Assembly: GCA_963812415.1 (NCBI GenBank)
Contig: CAWEVH010000031.1
Span: 3,467 to 67,466, forward strand
Reading direction: 5' to 3'
DNA: 64,000 nt
Origin: JACVRW01 sp963812415
Lineage (GTDB): Bacteria > Actinomycetota > Thermoleophilia > Solirubrobacterales > Thermoleophilaceae
Positions within the stretch are counted from its first letter, which is position 1, and the number at the start of each line of letters is the position of its first letter. Shown here piece after piece: positions 10,334 to 19,258 of this stretch. The notes beneath the pieces were generated by a model. The model saw nothing but the letters and a program-made list of their open reading frames with translations, was not told the origin of the DNA and made no database searches. Both the position numbers and the translations under genes were made by a program.

Positions 10334-11621
10334 TTGACTCTGACTGACCAGGAACTCTTCGAGCTGCTCGGCACGCTCATCGTCGTGCTCGTCTCGGGCT
10401 ACCTGCTCTTCGGACTCGTGCGGTTGCTGGAGCGCTCGCGCGAGGGATTCAAGATCGGGAAGCAGCTCGCGATCGGAGCGATTCTGCGGTTCCTAGCAGC
10501 CGCGGCCCTCGGTCAGCTATCGGTCGCAAACGACCTACGCGGTGGCGACGAGCTCACCTTCCTGGCCCGCGCAGGCGACATCTCCAAGCTGCCGCTGGGA
10601 GGGCCGGAGTCGCTCGACGCGCTGATCTCGGAGCTGCACACCTTTCTCTTCTCGATCCATTATCGCCTGCTGGATGCCGCGCCTCCTGAGCTGATGTTGC
10701 GTGCGGAGATGATCCTCTTCTCCGTAGTGGGCGTGGCGCTCCTGAGCGCAGCGGTCTACGAGCTTGCCGGCCCGCGCCCGGCCGGCATTGCCGCGTGGGT
10801 ACTTGCACTCGAGCCCGCCAACATCTTCTTCTCGAGCCTGCTGCACAAGGAACCGATCATGTACATGGCCGAGGGGCATGGTCGTATTCGGCGGCGCGGT
10901 GCTCTGGAAGCGCGGGAAGCTCACGGCGCTGATACCCCTCGTCGCCGGCTGTCTCGTCGCCATCGCCACCCGACCGTATGTGGGCTGGTTCCTTACCGCC
11001 GCAGCCGCCGCCGTTGTCCTGCACGCATCGTTGACTCGGCAGCGGGGAATCCGCTCGATTGCCCTTACCGCCGTGTGCGTCGTCGGAATCGGCGCCTTCA
11101 TCCCTGTGGTCCTCGAAAAGTCGTCGGACGACAACCTCAAAGAGCTGCAGCAGTCCCAGGAGGGGAACGCCGCCGACCAGGGAGCGAATCTTTCGCTCGA
11201 GAGAGTCGATTACTCCACCCGCGAACAGCTCATCCTCAACTTGCCCAAGCGCGTCCGTGATGTGATCTTCCGCCCCTATCTCTGGCAGACGGAGAACGCG
11301 AGTCAGCAACTGGGCGCGATCGGCACGCTCGTGGTACTCGCGTGTCTGGCGCTGCTGGCCGTGGCGGTCGCAGGAAACCGCCGCGCGATCATGCGAACGG
11401 CCGGGCCCCTGGTGTATCCGGCCGCGTTCATGCTGGTCGCCTACGCGATCAGCGCCGGCAATGCCGGTACGGCGTACCGCTACCGCACCCATCTCGTGGG
11501 TCTGGCGGTGTGCCTCGTAATCGTCCTGCTCGCCCACAGACGCCAGGAGCAGGAGGGCCCTGCGAGGGTGCCCGCACGTCCCGGCCTCGGCCCCGTCACC
11601 CCGACTAGGACGGCTTCATGA
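10334..11621 (+). CDS. Polytopic membrane protein, polymerase-like, one frame break
   Basis: A TTG at 10334 starts a hydrophobic protein with a first membrane span at about residues 9-30. A polar loop follows with RGGDELTFLARAG, then SALYEL-like and LEPANIFFSSLLHKEPIMYM segments. A frame break near 10875 leads into VVFGGAVLWKRGKL and several more spans (ATRPYVGWFLTAA, LVVLACLALLAVAV, FMLVAYAIS). The C-terminus is an Arg/Pro-rich tail. I cannot assign a family. Its 3' end overlaps the Wzz/BY-kinase ATG (ATGA at 11618-11621), so a role in polymerising or exporting the same glycan is a reasonable inference. Confidence 0.6.
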
Positions 11622-13221
11622 AAGCAAGCAGCAGCCCGCAAACCTCGACCTATACTGGACCCGTGGACTCGGACCAGCGCAGGGACACGGATCCTCGCGA
11701 CTTCTTCCGTCTGCTCTGGAGGCGGAAGTGGATCATTCTCCTGTGCGTCACGCTGATCCCCGTGGCGGTCTACGTCTACAGCGATCGGCTCACGAAGTCG
11801 TACCAGGCCAGCACGATCCTTCAGGTCCAGAACGTCGCGACCGACGCTGGGGGGTTCCTGGACGAGACCGTGTCGAGCGCGACCGCGAATACGGCCAAGA
11901 TTGCCGCACTCGTGGGCACAAGTGGCGTTGCAGATCAGGCGGCGCGGCTTCTCGGAGAGCCCGAGGGTTCGATTCGCGGTGCGATCAGCGCCCAAGACGA
12001 CGACGAGACCGGGTTCATCACCGTGACCGCCACTGCCGGGAGCGGCGACCGGGCCGCCGAGATCGCCAACACCGTCGCCAGAGCCCTCAGGGTCACTCGC
12101 GAACGAGCGGGCGTCCGCAAGGTCGACTCTTCGATTGCGAACGTTGAGAAGGAACTGGACCAGCTTCCGCCGGGCGAGGAGATTCAGCGCGATCAGCTCT
12201 CCGAGCGCCTCCAGGGCCTGCGGGCGCTGCGCGCGGCCCAGAGCGAGAACACCCAAGTGGTGGAGCCGGCGAGGGCACCGGCCGCCCCGATTTCGCCGAA
12301 CCCTCGGCGCAACGCCATTCTCGCCTTTGTCGTCGCCTTGCTGACTGCCGCGGGCGCTGTGGCGCTCGCTGAGCGCTTGGACCGCCGCCTGCACGACTCT
12401 CGTGACGTCGAGCGGCTCACGGGGACACCTTTGCTCGCGCAGGTTCCGGCCAGCGCATTTCCCGGCGCCGCCCCGGATCCCCAGCTCCCGATCGTCTTCC
12501 AAACCTTGCGGGACGGCCTCACTTACTTCAACGTGGACCAGCGACTGGCCAGCCTCCTGGTGATCAGCCCGTTGAAGGGCGATGGCAAGACGAGTGTGGC
12601 GACGAACCTCGCAGTGGCGTTCGCGCGCGCCGGAAAGCAGGTGATCCTGGTAGACGCGGATCTGCGCAGTCCGCAGATCGCCACCCGCATGGGGACGCCA
12701 CCGACCCCTGGCTTGAGTGAGGTCATCTCCGAGAGCAGCGAGATTCAGGATGCTCTTGTCGAGATCGAGCCGTTCGGCTCATATCTGCGCGTGTTGCCCG
12801 GCGGCTCCATCCCGCCGAACCCCTCGGAGATGCTCGGCTCCGCGCGTATGTCCACGATCCTGGCCGAGCTCTCGGAAATGTCCGACCTGGTGCTGATCGA
12901 CACCCCACCCGTCCTCGTGGTCAGCGACGCCTTCCCCCTCTTCGACCAGGTCGCCGGCATCGTCGGCGTCTCGAGGCTGGAGCAGACGCCGCGGGAGGCG
13001 ATAACTCGTGCGATCGAGGTGGCGTCGAGCGCCGGCGGACGCGTGTTGGGCATGGTCGCGACAGGCGCTCGGCCGGCGGCCGACGGCTACGGTATGGCTA
13101 CGGCTACGGGGAGACCCCGCAGCCCGCGGCCGACCCGCACTTCCTGGCGGCGAGCGGCGGCGGTCAGACCACCGGACAGCCCGTCACGCGCAAGGTCAGG
13201 CAGTTCTTCCGGTCCGGCTGA
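11618..13221 (+). CDS. Wzz-type chain-length protein fused to BY-kinase (CpsC/CpsD-like), one frame break
   Basis: The N-terminal Wzz domain has membrane span 1 at about residues 38-54, an extracytoplasmic region rich in helices, and span 2 at about 228-248. The cytoplasmic tyrosine-kinase domain follows with Walker A PLKGDGKTSVATN near 315-327, Walker A' ILVDADLRSPQ near 344-354 and Walker B LVLIDTPP near 425-432. A one-base break at about 13095 restores a Gly/Tyr tail (GYGYGE), the autophosphorylation cluster typical of BY-kinases, and a stop at 13219-13221. Unshifted, the frame runs to 13687 as Arg-rich nonsense. The protein sets polymer length, with cyclic tyrosine phosphorylation controlling oligomer state. 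Confidence 0.9.
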
Positions 13222-13672
13222 CTTGCGGGCGCTGCCAGAGGATCAGCGCGAGCAGGCCTGCCGGCAGCAGGACGGCGAGCGCGAGCAGGAAGGTGCGCGC
13301 GGCGGTGCCGGTGGGCTGCTCGGCCTCGGCGATCCGAGCCGCGAGTTCCTCGGAGGTCTCTCCGCCGCTGGTGCCGGGCGCGCCTGCGCGGTTCGCTGCG
13401 CCGTTCCGCCCGTTCGCCGGCTTGTCGCGCTTCCCCGGGCCTCCGCCTGGCGGCTCGATCCCCACACCGAAGGGGATGTTCGCCCCCTCCTGCTGGTCGG
13501 TCGTGCCCGCGCCCTCCGAGCGCCCCTCGACCAGGGGAATCGCATACTCCTTGCCCGCCGGACTCCCCGGGTCGTAGTTCACTCCGGGGTCGATCTGCGC
13601 GGACGCCGCGGAGGGGATCGCGAGGGCAGCCGCGGCGGTGGCGCACACGAGCGAGACTTTCCCTGGCGACAT
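13196..13672 (-). CDS. Small secreted/anchored protein, Gly/Pro-rich, C-terminal membrane span
   Basis: This 158-residue protein has an N-terminal signal peptide (hydrophobic run at about 5-20, AASAQ cleavage site near 23-26). A low-complexity Gly/Pro/Asn-rich segment follows, containing NIPFGVGIEPPGG. Near residues 128-146 is a single membrane span (LLALAVLLPAGLLALILW) and a short basic tail. That makes a type I anchored surface protein without an LPXTG sorting signal. I recognise no family. A protein of similar plan lies at 30226-30822, also next to a ligase/hydrolase pair. The gene is divergent from the PslG-like hydrolase and its 3' end overlaps the BY-kinase by 26 bases. Confidence 0.6.
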   Translation of the reverse strand: MSPGKVSLVCATAAAALAIPSAASAQIDPGVNYDPGSPAGKEYAIPLVEGRSEGAGTTDQQEGANIPFGVGIEPPGGGPGKRDKPANGRNGAANRAGAPGTSGGETSEELAARIAEAEQPTGTAARTFLLALAVLLPAGLLALILWQRPQVSRTGRTA

Positions 13673-13703
13673 GGTGTTTCAGGGTAGGGCTCAAGGACAG
13701 AAC

Positions 13704-14804
13704 ATGCCAATCGCTCGGACTCGCATCCCGCTCATATTGATCGCACTGCTGGCGCTCGCGCTCCCCGCAGGCGCCGACGCATCGCAGACGCGAAAGAAGT
13801 CGATCTGGGGTCCGGCCGAGGTGAATGGCGTCTCGCAGTTCCCGATCTACAAGGACCTGGGTGTGGGCATCTGGCAGGACCGGATCAACTGGTCCGACGT
13901 CGCGCCCACCCGGCCCGCCAACCCGCGGAATCCCCGCGATCCCGCCTACCGCTGGCCCGCCGGGCTGGGCGACGCGATCGCGGAGGGCAGGCGCTTCGGC
14001 ATCCGCACCGCGCTCGTCCTGACACAGGCCCCGGCGTGGGCGAGCGGTCACCGTGACCCCCGTTTCGTGCCCCGAAAGCCGAAGGACTTCGCGGACTTCG
14101 CCTACGCCGCGTCGGCTCGCTACCCGTCCGTCCGACATTGGATGATCTGGAGCGAGCCCACCCGTCGCCAGAACTACAGGCCACTCATCAGCGAGAGGCG
14201 AGACCGTCCACTCACCCGGAGAATGAAGCGAGCGCCACGGCGGTACGCCCGGATTCTCGACGCGTCCTACTCGAGCCTCAAGGCGCGCTCGCGAAGGAAC
14301 CTTGTGATCGGCGGGAACTCCTTCACGACCGGGCACATCTCCCCACGCAACTGGATCCGAAACCTTCGCCTGCCGAACGGCAAGCCCCCGAGGCTCGACC
14401 TCTACGGCCACAATCCGTTCAGCGCGCGACGCCCGCTCCTCGACCGTCCCCCACTGGGGCACGGCTTGGCTGACTTCTCGGACCTCGACCTGCTGGCGCG
14501 CTGGGTCGATCGCTGGCTCGGCCGGCCGCGCGGCAAGCGCGGGATCAAGTTCTTCCTGTCCGAGTTCTTCTGGCCGACCGATCACGCCAACCACGAGTTC
14601 AACTTCTGGGTCACGCGCCGAACGGCCGCGAGCTGGCTGACGGACGCCCTGAGGGTCACGCGTCGCTGGCCGCGGATCTACACCCTCGGCTGGTACGCCC
14701 TCTACGACGACCCTCCGAACGAGGACGGTGACGACGTGCATCGTGGCCTCCTCACCCACCGCGGTCGCAAGAAGCCGGCGTACTGGGCCTACAAGCGTGG
14801 CTGA
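13704..14804 (+). CDS. Secreted PslG/GH39-like glycoside hydrolase
   Basis: ATG 13704 is chosen because it gives a clean signal peptide (IPLILIALLALALPAGADA). The TIM-barrel part includes GVGIWQDRINWSDV near 50-63, then HWMIWSEP near 145-152. The Glu there would be the acid/base, although the usual Asn before it is Ser. The KFFLSEFFWP segment near 285 would supply the nucleophile Glu. The last part (YTLGWYALYDD, GRKKPAYWAYK) is the usual end of this family. Relatives such as PslG hydrolyse the exopolysaccharide made by the same locus. The gene is intact, 366 residues. Confidence 0.75.
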   Translation: MPIARTRIPLILIALLALALPAGADASQTRKKSIWGPAEVNGVSQFPIYKDLGVGIWQDRINWSDVAPTRPANPRNPRDPAYRWPAGLGDAIAEGRRFGIRTALVLTQAPAWASGHRDPRFVPRKPKDFADFAYAASARYPSVRHWMIWSEPTRRQNYRPLISERRDRPLTRRMKRAPRRYARILDASYSSLKARSRRNLVIGGNSFTTGHISPRNWIRNLRLPNGKPPRLDLYGHNPFSARRPLLDRPPLGHGLADFSDLDLLARWVDRWLGRPRGKRGIKFFLSEFFWPTDHANHEFNFWVTRRTAASWLTDALRVTRRWPRIYTLGWYALYDDPPNEDGDDVHRGLLTHRGRKKPAYWAYKRG

Positions 14805-16809
14805 GGCGCGCCAGGCGGCGGAGACCCAGACTCGGATCATCCGTCCCGCCCGGTCCCGGTCCTCGGATCCGGGGCTGGCCGGACAGCTCGCACGCTGGGT
14901 GACGATCGCGCTGCTCGGCCTGTTCGGCTTCGGCTCGGGTGTGAGCGCCGTGGCGGACGGCTTCTACGACCTCACCGTCTGGGGGCCGATCACGGTCGCG
15001 GTGGCCGCGGTGGCCGTGGCGGCGGCGGCCGTGACCGCCGCCAAGCCGCGGATCCTGCCGCTCCTCGCGGTCGTCGGCCTCGCCGGTCTGTGGCTCTGGT
15101 CCTGGCTGTCGGCGAGCTGGGCCGAGTCGGCCGACCAGGCGGTGGTCACCGCCGGGCGCTGGGCGCTCTACACCGCGTTGCTGGTCGCCCTCCTGCTGCT
15201 GGCACGATCGGAGCTCGAACGCTGGCTGCCGCTGATCTTCGCGACGCTGGGAATCCTCGTCGTCAGCGCGCTGGGTCCTGCTGCGCATGCTCGACGGCGA
15301 TGTCGAGGCCCTGTTCTTCGGCGGCCGGCTGCGCGACCCGCTCGGCTACGTGAACGGGCAGGCGGGCTATTTCCTCCTCGGATTCTGGCCCTGCGTTGCC
15401 CTCGCGGAGCAGGAACGCAGCAAGATCCTGTCCGGCTTCGGCGCTGCCGGCGCAATCGTCCTCGGCTCGCTCCTCGTGCTGAGCCAGACGCGCGGCGTCC
15501 TGCCCGCCGCCGCCGCATCCGGCCTCATCGTCCTCCTGGTGGTCCCGGGCCGCCCGCGCCGGGTGTGGGTCCTCGCGCTGACCGGGCTCGCTCTCGCAGC
15601 GATCTCCGGCCCGCTGCTCGACGTCTATCAGAACCTCCCCGAGGGGCAACCCGCAGACCCTGAGCTCGTACGGGAGGCGGCGCGTCGGATCCTGCTGGTG
15701 GCACTGGCCGGGGGCGTCATATGGGCGGTGGCGCAGGCGCTGCTGGCCCGCTTCACGGGCGGCGACTCACCCGCCGCCGCTTGGACTCGTCGCAGCGAGT
15801 CCGTGCTGGCAGCCGGAGCGGTGGTGGTCGCGCTCCTGGCCGTGATCGTGGCCGTCGGCAACCCCGTCGACAAGCTCGAGCAGCAGTACGACGACTTCGT
15901 GAACCTGCGCGTCGACCAGTCGGACAGCACACGCTTCCTGTCCGGGGGCGGCTACCGCTACGACTACTGGCGCGTGGCGTGGCTGGAGTTCAAGGACGCG
16001 CCACTCCGCGGGCAGGGCGCGGGCAACTACGACGACCTCTACTTCATCGAGCGCCGGACGGCCGAGGACATTCGCCAGCCGCACAGCCTGCCGCTGCAGG
16101 TCTTGGCCGAGCTCGGCCTCGTCGGGATGCTGTTTCTCTGCCTTTTCGTCGGCGCCGCGCTGGCCGGGCTGTGGCGACAGTCGCGCCGAGCGCGCCAGCG
16201 TCCCGAGCGGCGGATCGTGGCCGTGGCGGCCGGGGGTGCGTTCGTGGCCTGGTTCGCTCACACGAGCGTCGACTGGCTGCACAACATCCCGGGCGTCACG
16301 GGAGTTGCGCTGTGCGCGCGTGCTCGCGCTCGTGGCGCCGTGGACGAGGCGCCGAGGGGCCTCGATCTCGACCCGGATAGTCACGGTCGCGCTCGTGGCC
16401 GTCGCGGCGGTGGCGGCCGCGGACTCGGTGGGCCGGCTCGCCTACGCGGACAAGGACCGCATCGACGCCCGCGATTCGCTCCGCTGCGATCCCGTGGAGG
16501 CGCTCCGCCTGGCCAACGAGTCGCTCGCCCTCAATCGACGAGTCGGTGCCCGCCCGTTACGTGAAGTCCGCCGCCTACGCGCGCCTGGGGAGGTACCGGC
16601 AGGCCCGGGAAACGCTCCTCGACGCCGTGGAGGTTGAGCCGCGCGACCACCTGACCTGGGCGCTCCTCGGGGACCTCGCGGCGAGGCGCGGCAAGTTCCG
16701 GGAGGCGCGCGAGTACTACGAGCGGTCGCTCGAACTCAACCCCCGCAATCCGTTCGTGAAGGCGCTGGCCGAAGACCCTCGGAGCGCGATACCCGAAACC
16801 GCCAATTAG
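14797..16809 (+). CDS. O-antigen ligase/polymerase-like membrane protein with C-terminal TPR, frame breaks
   Basis: GTG 14797 overlaps the stop of the hydrolase gene by eight bases. The protein has about ten membrane spans and the Wzy_C-type loop: FLSGGGYRYDYWRVAW, then GAGNYDDLYF and HSLPLQVLAELGLVG. The His in that last motif marks the periplasmic ligase/polymerase site. After the last spans comes a tetratricopeptide tail (AYARLGRYRQARETLLDAVE, EAREYYERSLELNP) ending PRSAIPETAN. Frame breaks at about 15275, 16315 and 16545 interrupt it. The likely role is polymerising glycan or attaching it to its anchor on the outer face of the membrane. The tail sequence recurs at 17042-17356. Confidence 0.8.
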
Positions 16810-17023
16810 CCCCTGGATGGTGCAGGAAGGAACGCGCTCATCGGTGGCGCTCGACAGAAACATGACTTATGCTGGGCATCGATTCCGGCGAGCGAAGGGA
16901 ACGAGGACTCGTGGGTTGGATGAACGGTAAGCGATCCGTAGCGCGAACCGCTGCGTCATCGCGGTTGAAGAAGCCGCTTGCGCGGTCGGAAGAGCTCGTC
17001 ATCGAGGAGCTCGGCGATGAGAC
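16478..17023 (+). repeat. Diverged tandem duplication, left unit
   Basis: This unit runs from the ligase C-terminus (DSLRCDPVEALRLANESLALN coding) through a promoter region to the first 37 codons of a PqqD gene. The same order of parts recurs immediately after it, offset by about 548-560 bases. By eye the two are roughly 80-85% identical, so the event is old. Confidence 0.7.
16868..16873 (+). promoter_or_regulatory. Candidate -10 element before PqqD fragment
   Basis: TATGCT in the context ATGACTTATGCTGG lies 38 bases before GTG 16911. The equivalent position in the right duplication unit (17428) has TTGACGTATGCTCG, so the TGAC-TATGCT core is conserved although flanking bases differ. That conservation supports a functional element. 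Confidence 0.35.
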
Positions 17024-17081
17024 TCGCTCCGCTCCGACCCCGTGGAATCGCTGCGGCTCGCGAACGAGTCGCTCGCCTTGA
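16911..17081 (+). pseudogene. PqqD-domain gene fragment (5' part only)
   Basis: GTG 16911 opens VGWMNGKRS and later KKPLARSEELVIEELGDE, which aligns residue for residue with the first 37 residues of the complete gene at 17470 (VGWISGKKA, YRPLARSQDLIVEEVGDE). Immediately after GDE, at about 17021, the sequence jumps into a copy of the ligase TPR-tail coding region in another frame, so the protein ends in unrelated Arg-rich residues at 17081. It lacks most of the PqqD fold, the export signal and the Cys-rich tail. It is the scar of a tandem duplication rather than a working gene. Confidence 0.7.
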
Positions 17082-17356
17082 ACGACACGTCGGTTCCCGC
17101 CCTCTACGTGAAGTCGGCCGCCTACGCGCGCGTGGGTAGGTATCGCGAAGCCCGCCGAACGCTCCTCGACGCCGTTGAGCTCGAGCCCCGTGACCACCTC
17201 ACCTGGGCCCTGCTCGGCGACCTGACGGCCAGGCGCGGCAGGTTCCGCGAGGCCCGTCGCTACTACCTGCGCTCGCTGGAGCTGAATCCGCGCAACCCGT
17301 TCGTGAAGCCGCTCGCTAAGGATCCGCGGAGCGTCCTGGCCGAAGGCGACGGCTAA
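17042..17356 (+). pseudogene. Orphan copy of the ligase TPR tail
   Basis: This 104-residue frame duplicates the C-terminus of the ligase encoded upstream: SLRLANESLALN, YVKSAAYARVGRYREARRTL, EPRDHLTWALLGDL and SLELNPRNPFVKPLAKDPRS. It has two to three tetratricopeptide helices and no membrane part. The reading frame is intact and starts GTG, so a small soluble TPR protein could be made, but it has no start region of its own and its upstream sequence is PqqD coding. I treat it as a duplication by-product that has kept its frame. Confidence 0.6.
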
Positions 17357-17427
17357 GAGACCTACCACCATTCGGGGGGTCCGAGGGCGTCTTTCCGGGG
17401 TCGCTGGCGCTTCACGGGGACTTGACG

Positions 17428-17433
17428 TATGCT
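17428..17433 (+). promoter_or_regulatory. Candidate -10 element before the PqqD/Cys-rich gene
   Basis: TATGCT lies 37 bases before GTG 17470 and matches the element at 16868 in the duplicated unit. A purine-rich GAAGGGGAACGG stretch between it and the start may serve as ribosome binding site. Confidence 0.35.
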
Positions 17434-17469
17434 CGAACCGGAACTCCGACGAGAAGGGGAACGGAAACC

Positions 17470-18171
17470 GTGGGTTGGATCAGTGGAAAGAAGGCGAAGC
17501 GTCAGGACGTTTCGTCGGTGGGCCCATACAGGCCACTCGCGCGGTCGCAGGACCTGATCGTCGAGGAGGTCGGCGACGAGGTTCTCGTCTATGACTCGAA
17601 CGCGGATACGGCCCATTGCCTCAGCCCAGACGCAGCGAGTGTCTGGCGCCGCTGCGACGGCAAGACGCCGATCGACGGCCTGACCGCGCAGGTCGATCTC
17701 AGCGCGGAGCGCGTCGAGAGCGCCTTGAGTGAGCTGGAGCGCTGTGAGCTGCTCGAGGAGCCGCCCACGCCGGCCGGCCACACCCGGCGAGACCTGACCT
17801 TGAAGGTCGCCAAGATCAGCGCGGCTGCCGCGGCGACCCCGCTGATCATCTCGGTTGCCGCGCCAACGCCGGCACAGGCCGCCACAATCCGCTTCTGCGC
17901 ACAGTTCAGCTCAGGCAACTGCGGCATGGAGACAAGCGGGGGGTGCTCGGGCACGCAGGGGTGCTGCTGCTGCACTCCGGCAATGATCCGGCGGAAGGAT
18001 CGGCCGTTTCCGGGGCCCGCGAACTCGCCTTGCAACACCTTTGAAACAACATTGAACCAGTGCAAGACCTGCGTTCCGTGCGATCAGCAGGGCGTCTGCG
18101 ATGACTTTGGGCATCTGCCCGGCACGGACTGCGGCAACGAGAGTGGCTGCCCGACCCCTACCCCAACCTGA
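17470..18171 (+). CDS. PqqD-domain protein with internal Tat-like signal and exported 14-Cys tail
   Basis: The 233-residue protein has three parts. Residues 22-98 are a PqqD/RRE-like fold (PLARSQDLIVEEVGDE, VLVYDSNADTAHCLSP, SVWRRCDGKT, ALSELERCELLEEP). Residues 104-137 read as an export signal placed in mid-protein: HTRRDLTLK resembles a twin-arginine motif, a hydrophobic stretch of about 20 follows, then AQA for cleavage. Residues 138-233 hold 14 Cys in 96 residues, including a CCCC run and CKTCVPCDQQGVC, and end in a PTPTPT tail. PqqD domains bind peptide leaders for RiPP enzymes; here the domain may itself act as the leader of an exported disulfide-rich product. GTG start by alignment with the duplicate at 16911. 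Function unknown. Confidence 0.75.
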   Translation: MGWISGKKAKRQDVSSVGPYRPLARSQDLIVEEVGDEVLVYDSNADTAHCLSPDAASVWRRCDGKTPIDGLTAQVDLSAERVESALSELERCELLEEPPTPAGHTRRDLTLKVAKISAAAAATPLIISVAAPTPAQAATIRFCAQFSSGNCGMETSGGCSGTQGCCCCTPAMIRRKDRPFPGPANSPCNTFETTLNQCKTCVPCDQQGVCDDFGHLPGTDCGNESGCPTPTPT

Positions 18172-18229
18172 TTGATCCGAAGACACCACTGCGCTCTTCG
18201 GGCACGAGCCAATTCGAAGTGCTCCGTCT

Positions 18230-18246
18230 GCGGCTAGGCTAGCCGC
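18230..18246. terminator. Short perfect hairpin between convergent genes
   Basis: GCGGCTA at 18230-18236 pairs with TAGCCGC at 18240-18246 across a three-base loop. It sits 58 bases after the stop of the PqqD/Cys-rich gene and overlaps the TAG stop (18239-18241) of the opposing nucleotidyltransferase gene. There is no U-run, so it would be at best a weak bidirectional terminator. Confidence 0.35.
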
Positions 18247-19201
18247 GCTCGCCGGCGCGCCGCGCCCGAGCTCGGTAGCGCGCTGCTCTAGCTGCCCAGA
18301 GCGGGGCGCGGAGAATGTGGCGAGCGTATGCCAGCAGCAGCCATCTCCTGCCGCGCGCTGCCCAGGAGAACTCGCGTCGGATCCATCGCCGGGTCGGAAA
18401 CAGCGATCGCCGGAGCACGTTCACCCGCTCCCGGGCCCCGCTCGCCTCGACGATGGCCTGCAGGTGAAAGGTCCCGCGGGGCCGCTCGTCGCGATGGCGA
18501 ATCTCCCAGTCGAGCTGAGGGGTCGGGGGTAGTTCCAGCTCCTCGGCGATTCGAGCCCCGCCGGGCGTGAGCCTGAGACCTGCGGCGAAGGCCGGAACGG
18601 CTTGGACGACCTGCGCGAGCTCTGCGGCCGGCCGCCACACGTCGGCTGGCCAACGCTCGATGGCCCGGGCGAGATCGCCGATCGCCTTGGCGTCGTCGGG
18701 CCCGTGCTGGGCCGCATGCAGAGCGACGTGAAAGGCGAGCCCCTCCTGGCTGAGAATGGCCACCTCCTTGCCCTGGAGCTCTATCGAGTCCCGCCTCGCG
18801 ACGAGGGCTTCCCAGACCAGCTCGTCCGGAGCCTCGCAGCGGTCGAGCCGCCAATGGAGATCGATGAGCAGGGGCCCCCCCGTCTCCCCCGCGCGCGCCC
18901 AGACCTCGGAGTGCTGGATCCCCGCGACGTCGACGATCCCGAGCACCTCGTGGCCTCTTACATAGCCGAGCTCTTGGAGTGCCTCACCCGCCGGGTCGAG
19001 ATCCCGCCGCGGGATCAGCAGGTCGACGTCCACGTAGCCGCGCGCCTCGCCATCCCTGTAGAGGCGCCGCGCCAGGGCGGGTCCCTTGAGGAGCACCGCC
19101 GTGACACCCGCCGCTTCAAGCGCCCCAAGCGCCGCGATCGCCGCCCTGTCGAGCTCATCTCGCCGACGCAGCCCGTGGGCGCGCGCAGCGAACTCGTCCA
19201 A
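18239..19201 (-). CDS. Nucleotidyltransferase family protein (NTP_transf_5-like)
   Basis: This intact 320-residue protein has the hallmark of the uncharacterised nucleotidyltransferase family: an AVLLKGPAL motif near 35-43, then LYRDGEARGYVDVDLLIPRR at 47-66 with the D-x-D metal pair (D58, D60). A LLIDLHWRLD segment follows near 113-122 and FHVALHAAQHG near 155-165. The C-terminal third is basic with a RRWLLLAYARHILRAP helix that may lie on the membrane. Such proteins occur in paeninodin-type lasso peptide clusters beside HprK-like kinases and PqqD proteins, and in exopolysaccharide loci. Here it sits between the Cys-rich PqqD protein and the MauE-redoxin gene, which suggests modification of a peptide rather than of sugar. 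Substrate unknown. Confidence 0.8.
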   Translation of the reverse strand: MDEFAARAHGLRRRDELDRAAIAALGALEAAGVTAVLLKGPALARRLYRDGEARGYVDVDLLIPRRDLDPAGEALQELGYVRGHEVLGIVDVAGIQHSEVWARAGETGGPLLIDLHWRLDRCEAPDELVWEALVARRDSIELQGKEVAILSQEGLAFHVALHAAQHGPDDAKAIGDLARAIERWPADVWRPAAELAQVVQAVPAFAAGLRLTPGGARIAEELELPPTPQLDWEIRHRDERPRGTFHLQAIVEASGARERVNVLRRSLFPTRRWIRREFSWAARGRRWLLLAYARHILRAPLWAARAARYRARARRAGERG

Positions 19202-19258
19202 CCGCGGGAGTCGGCCATCCTAACGAGGCTGCTGACCCGAGCGAGCGTCGTCCAGGCG

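Larger units (their letters stand above)
17024..17580 (+). repeat. Diverged tandem duplication, right unit
   Basis: This is the second copy of the unit at 16478-17023: ligase TPR-tail coding sequence, spacer with TATGCT, then the start of the intact PqqD gene. The join with the left unit falls at about 17020-17024, between GGCGATGAG (PqqD coding) and ACTCGCTCCG (ligase coding). Confidence 0.7.

Noticed and set aside
13164..14840. Minus-strand frame of 558 codons over the PslG-like hydrolase
   Set aside because: No recognisable motif; the plus strand has a signal peptide and catalytic motifs.
17470..18171. A methylamine dehydrogenase small subunit (TTQ protein) matured by MauE
   Set aside because: The Cys-rich tail has no Trp at all, so no tryptophan-derived cofactor is possible, and no large subunit or MauG is present.
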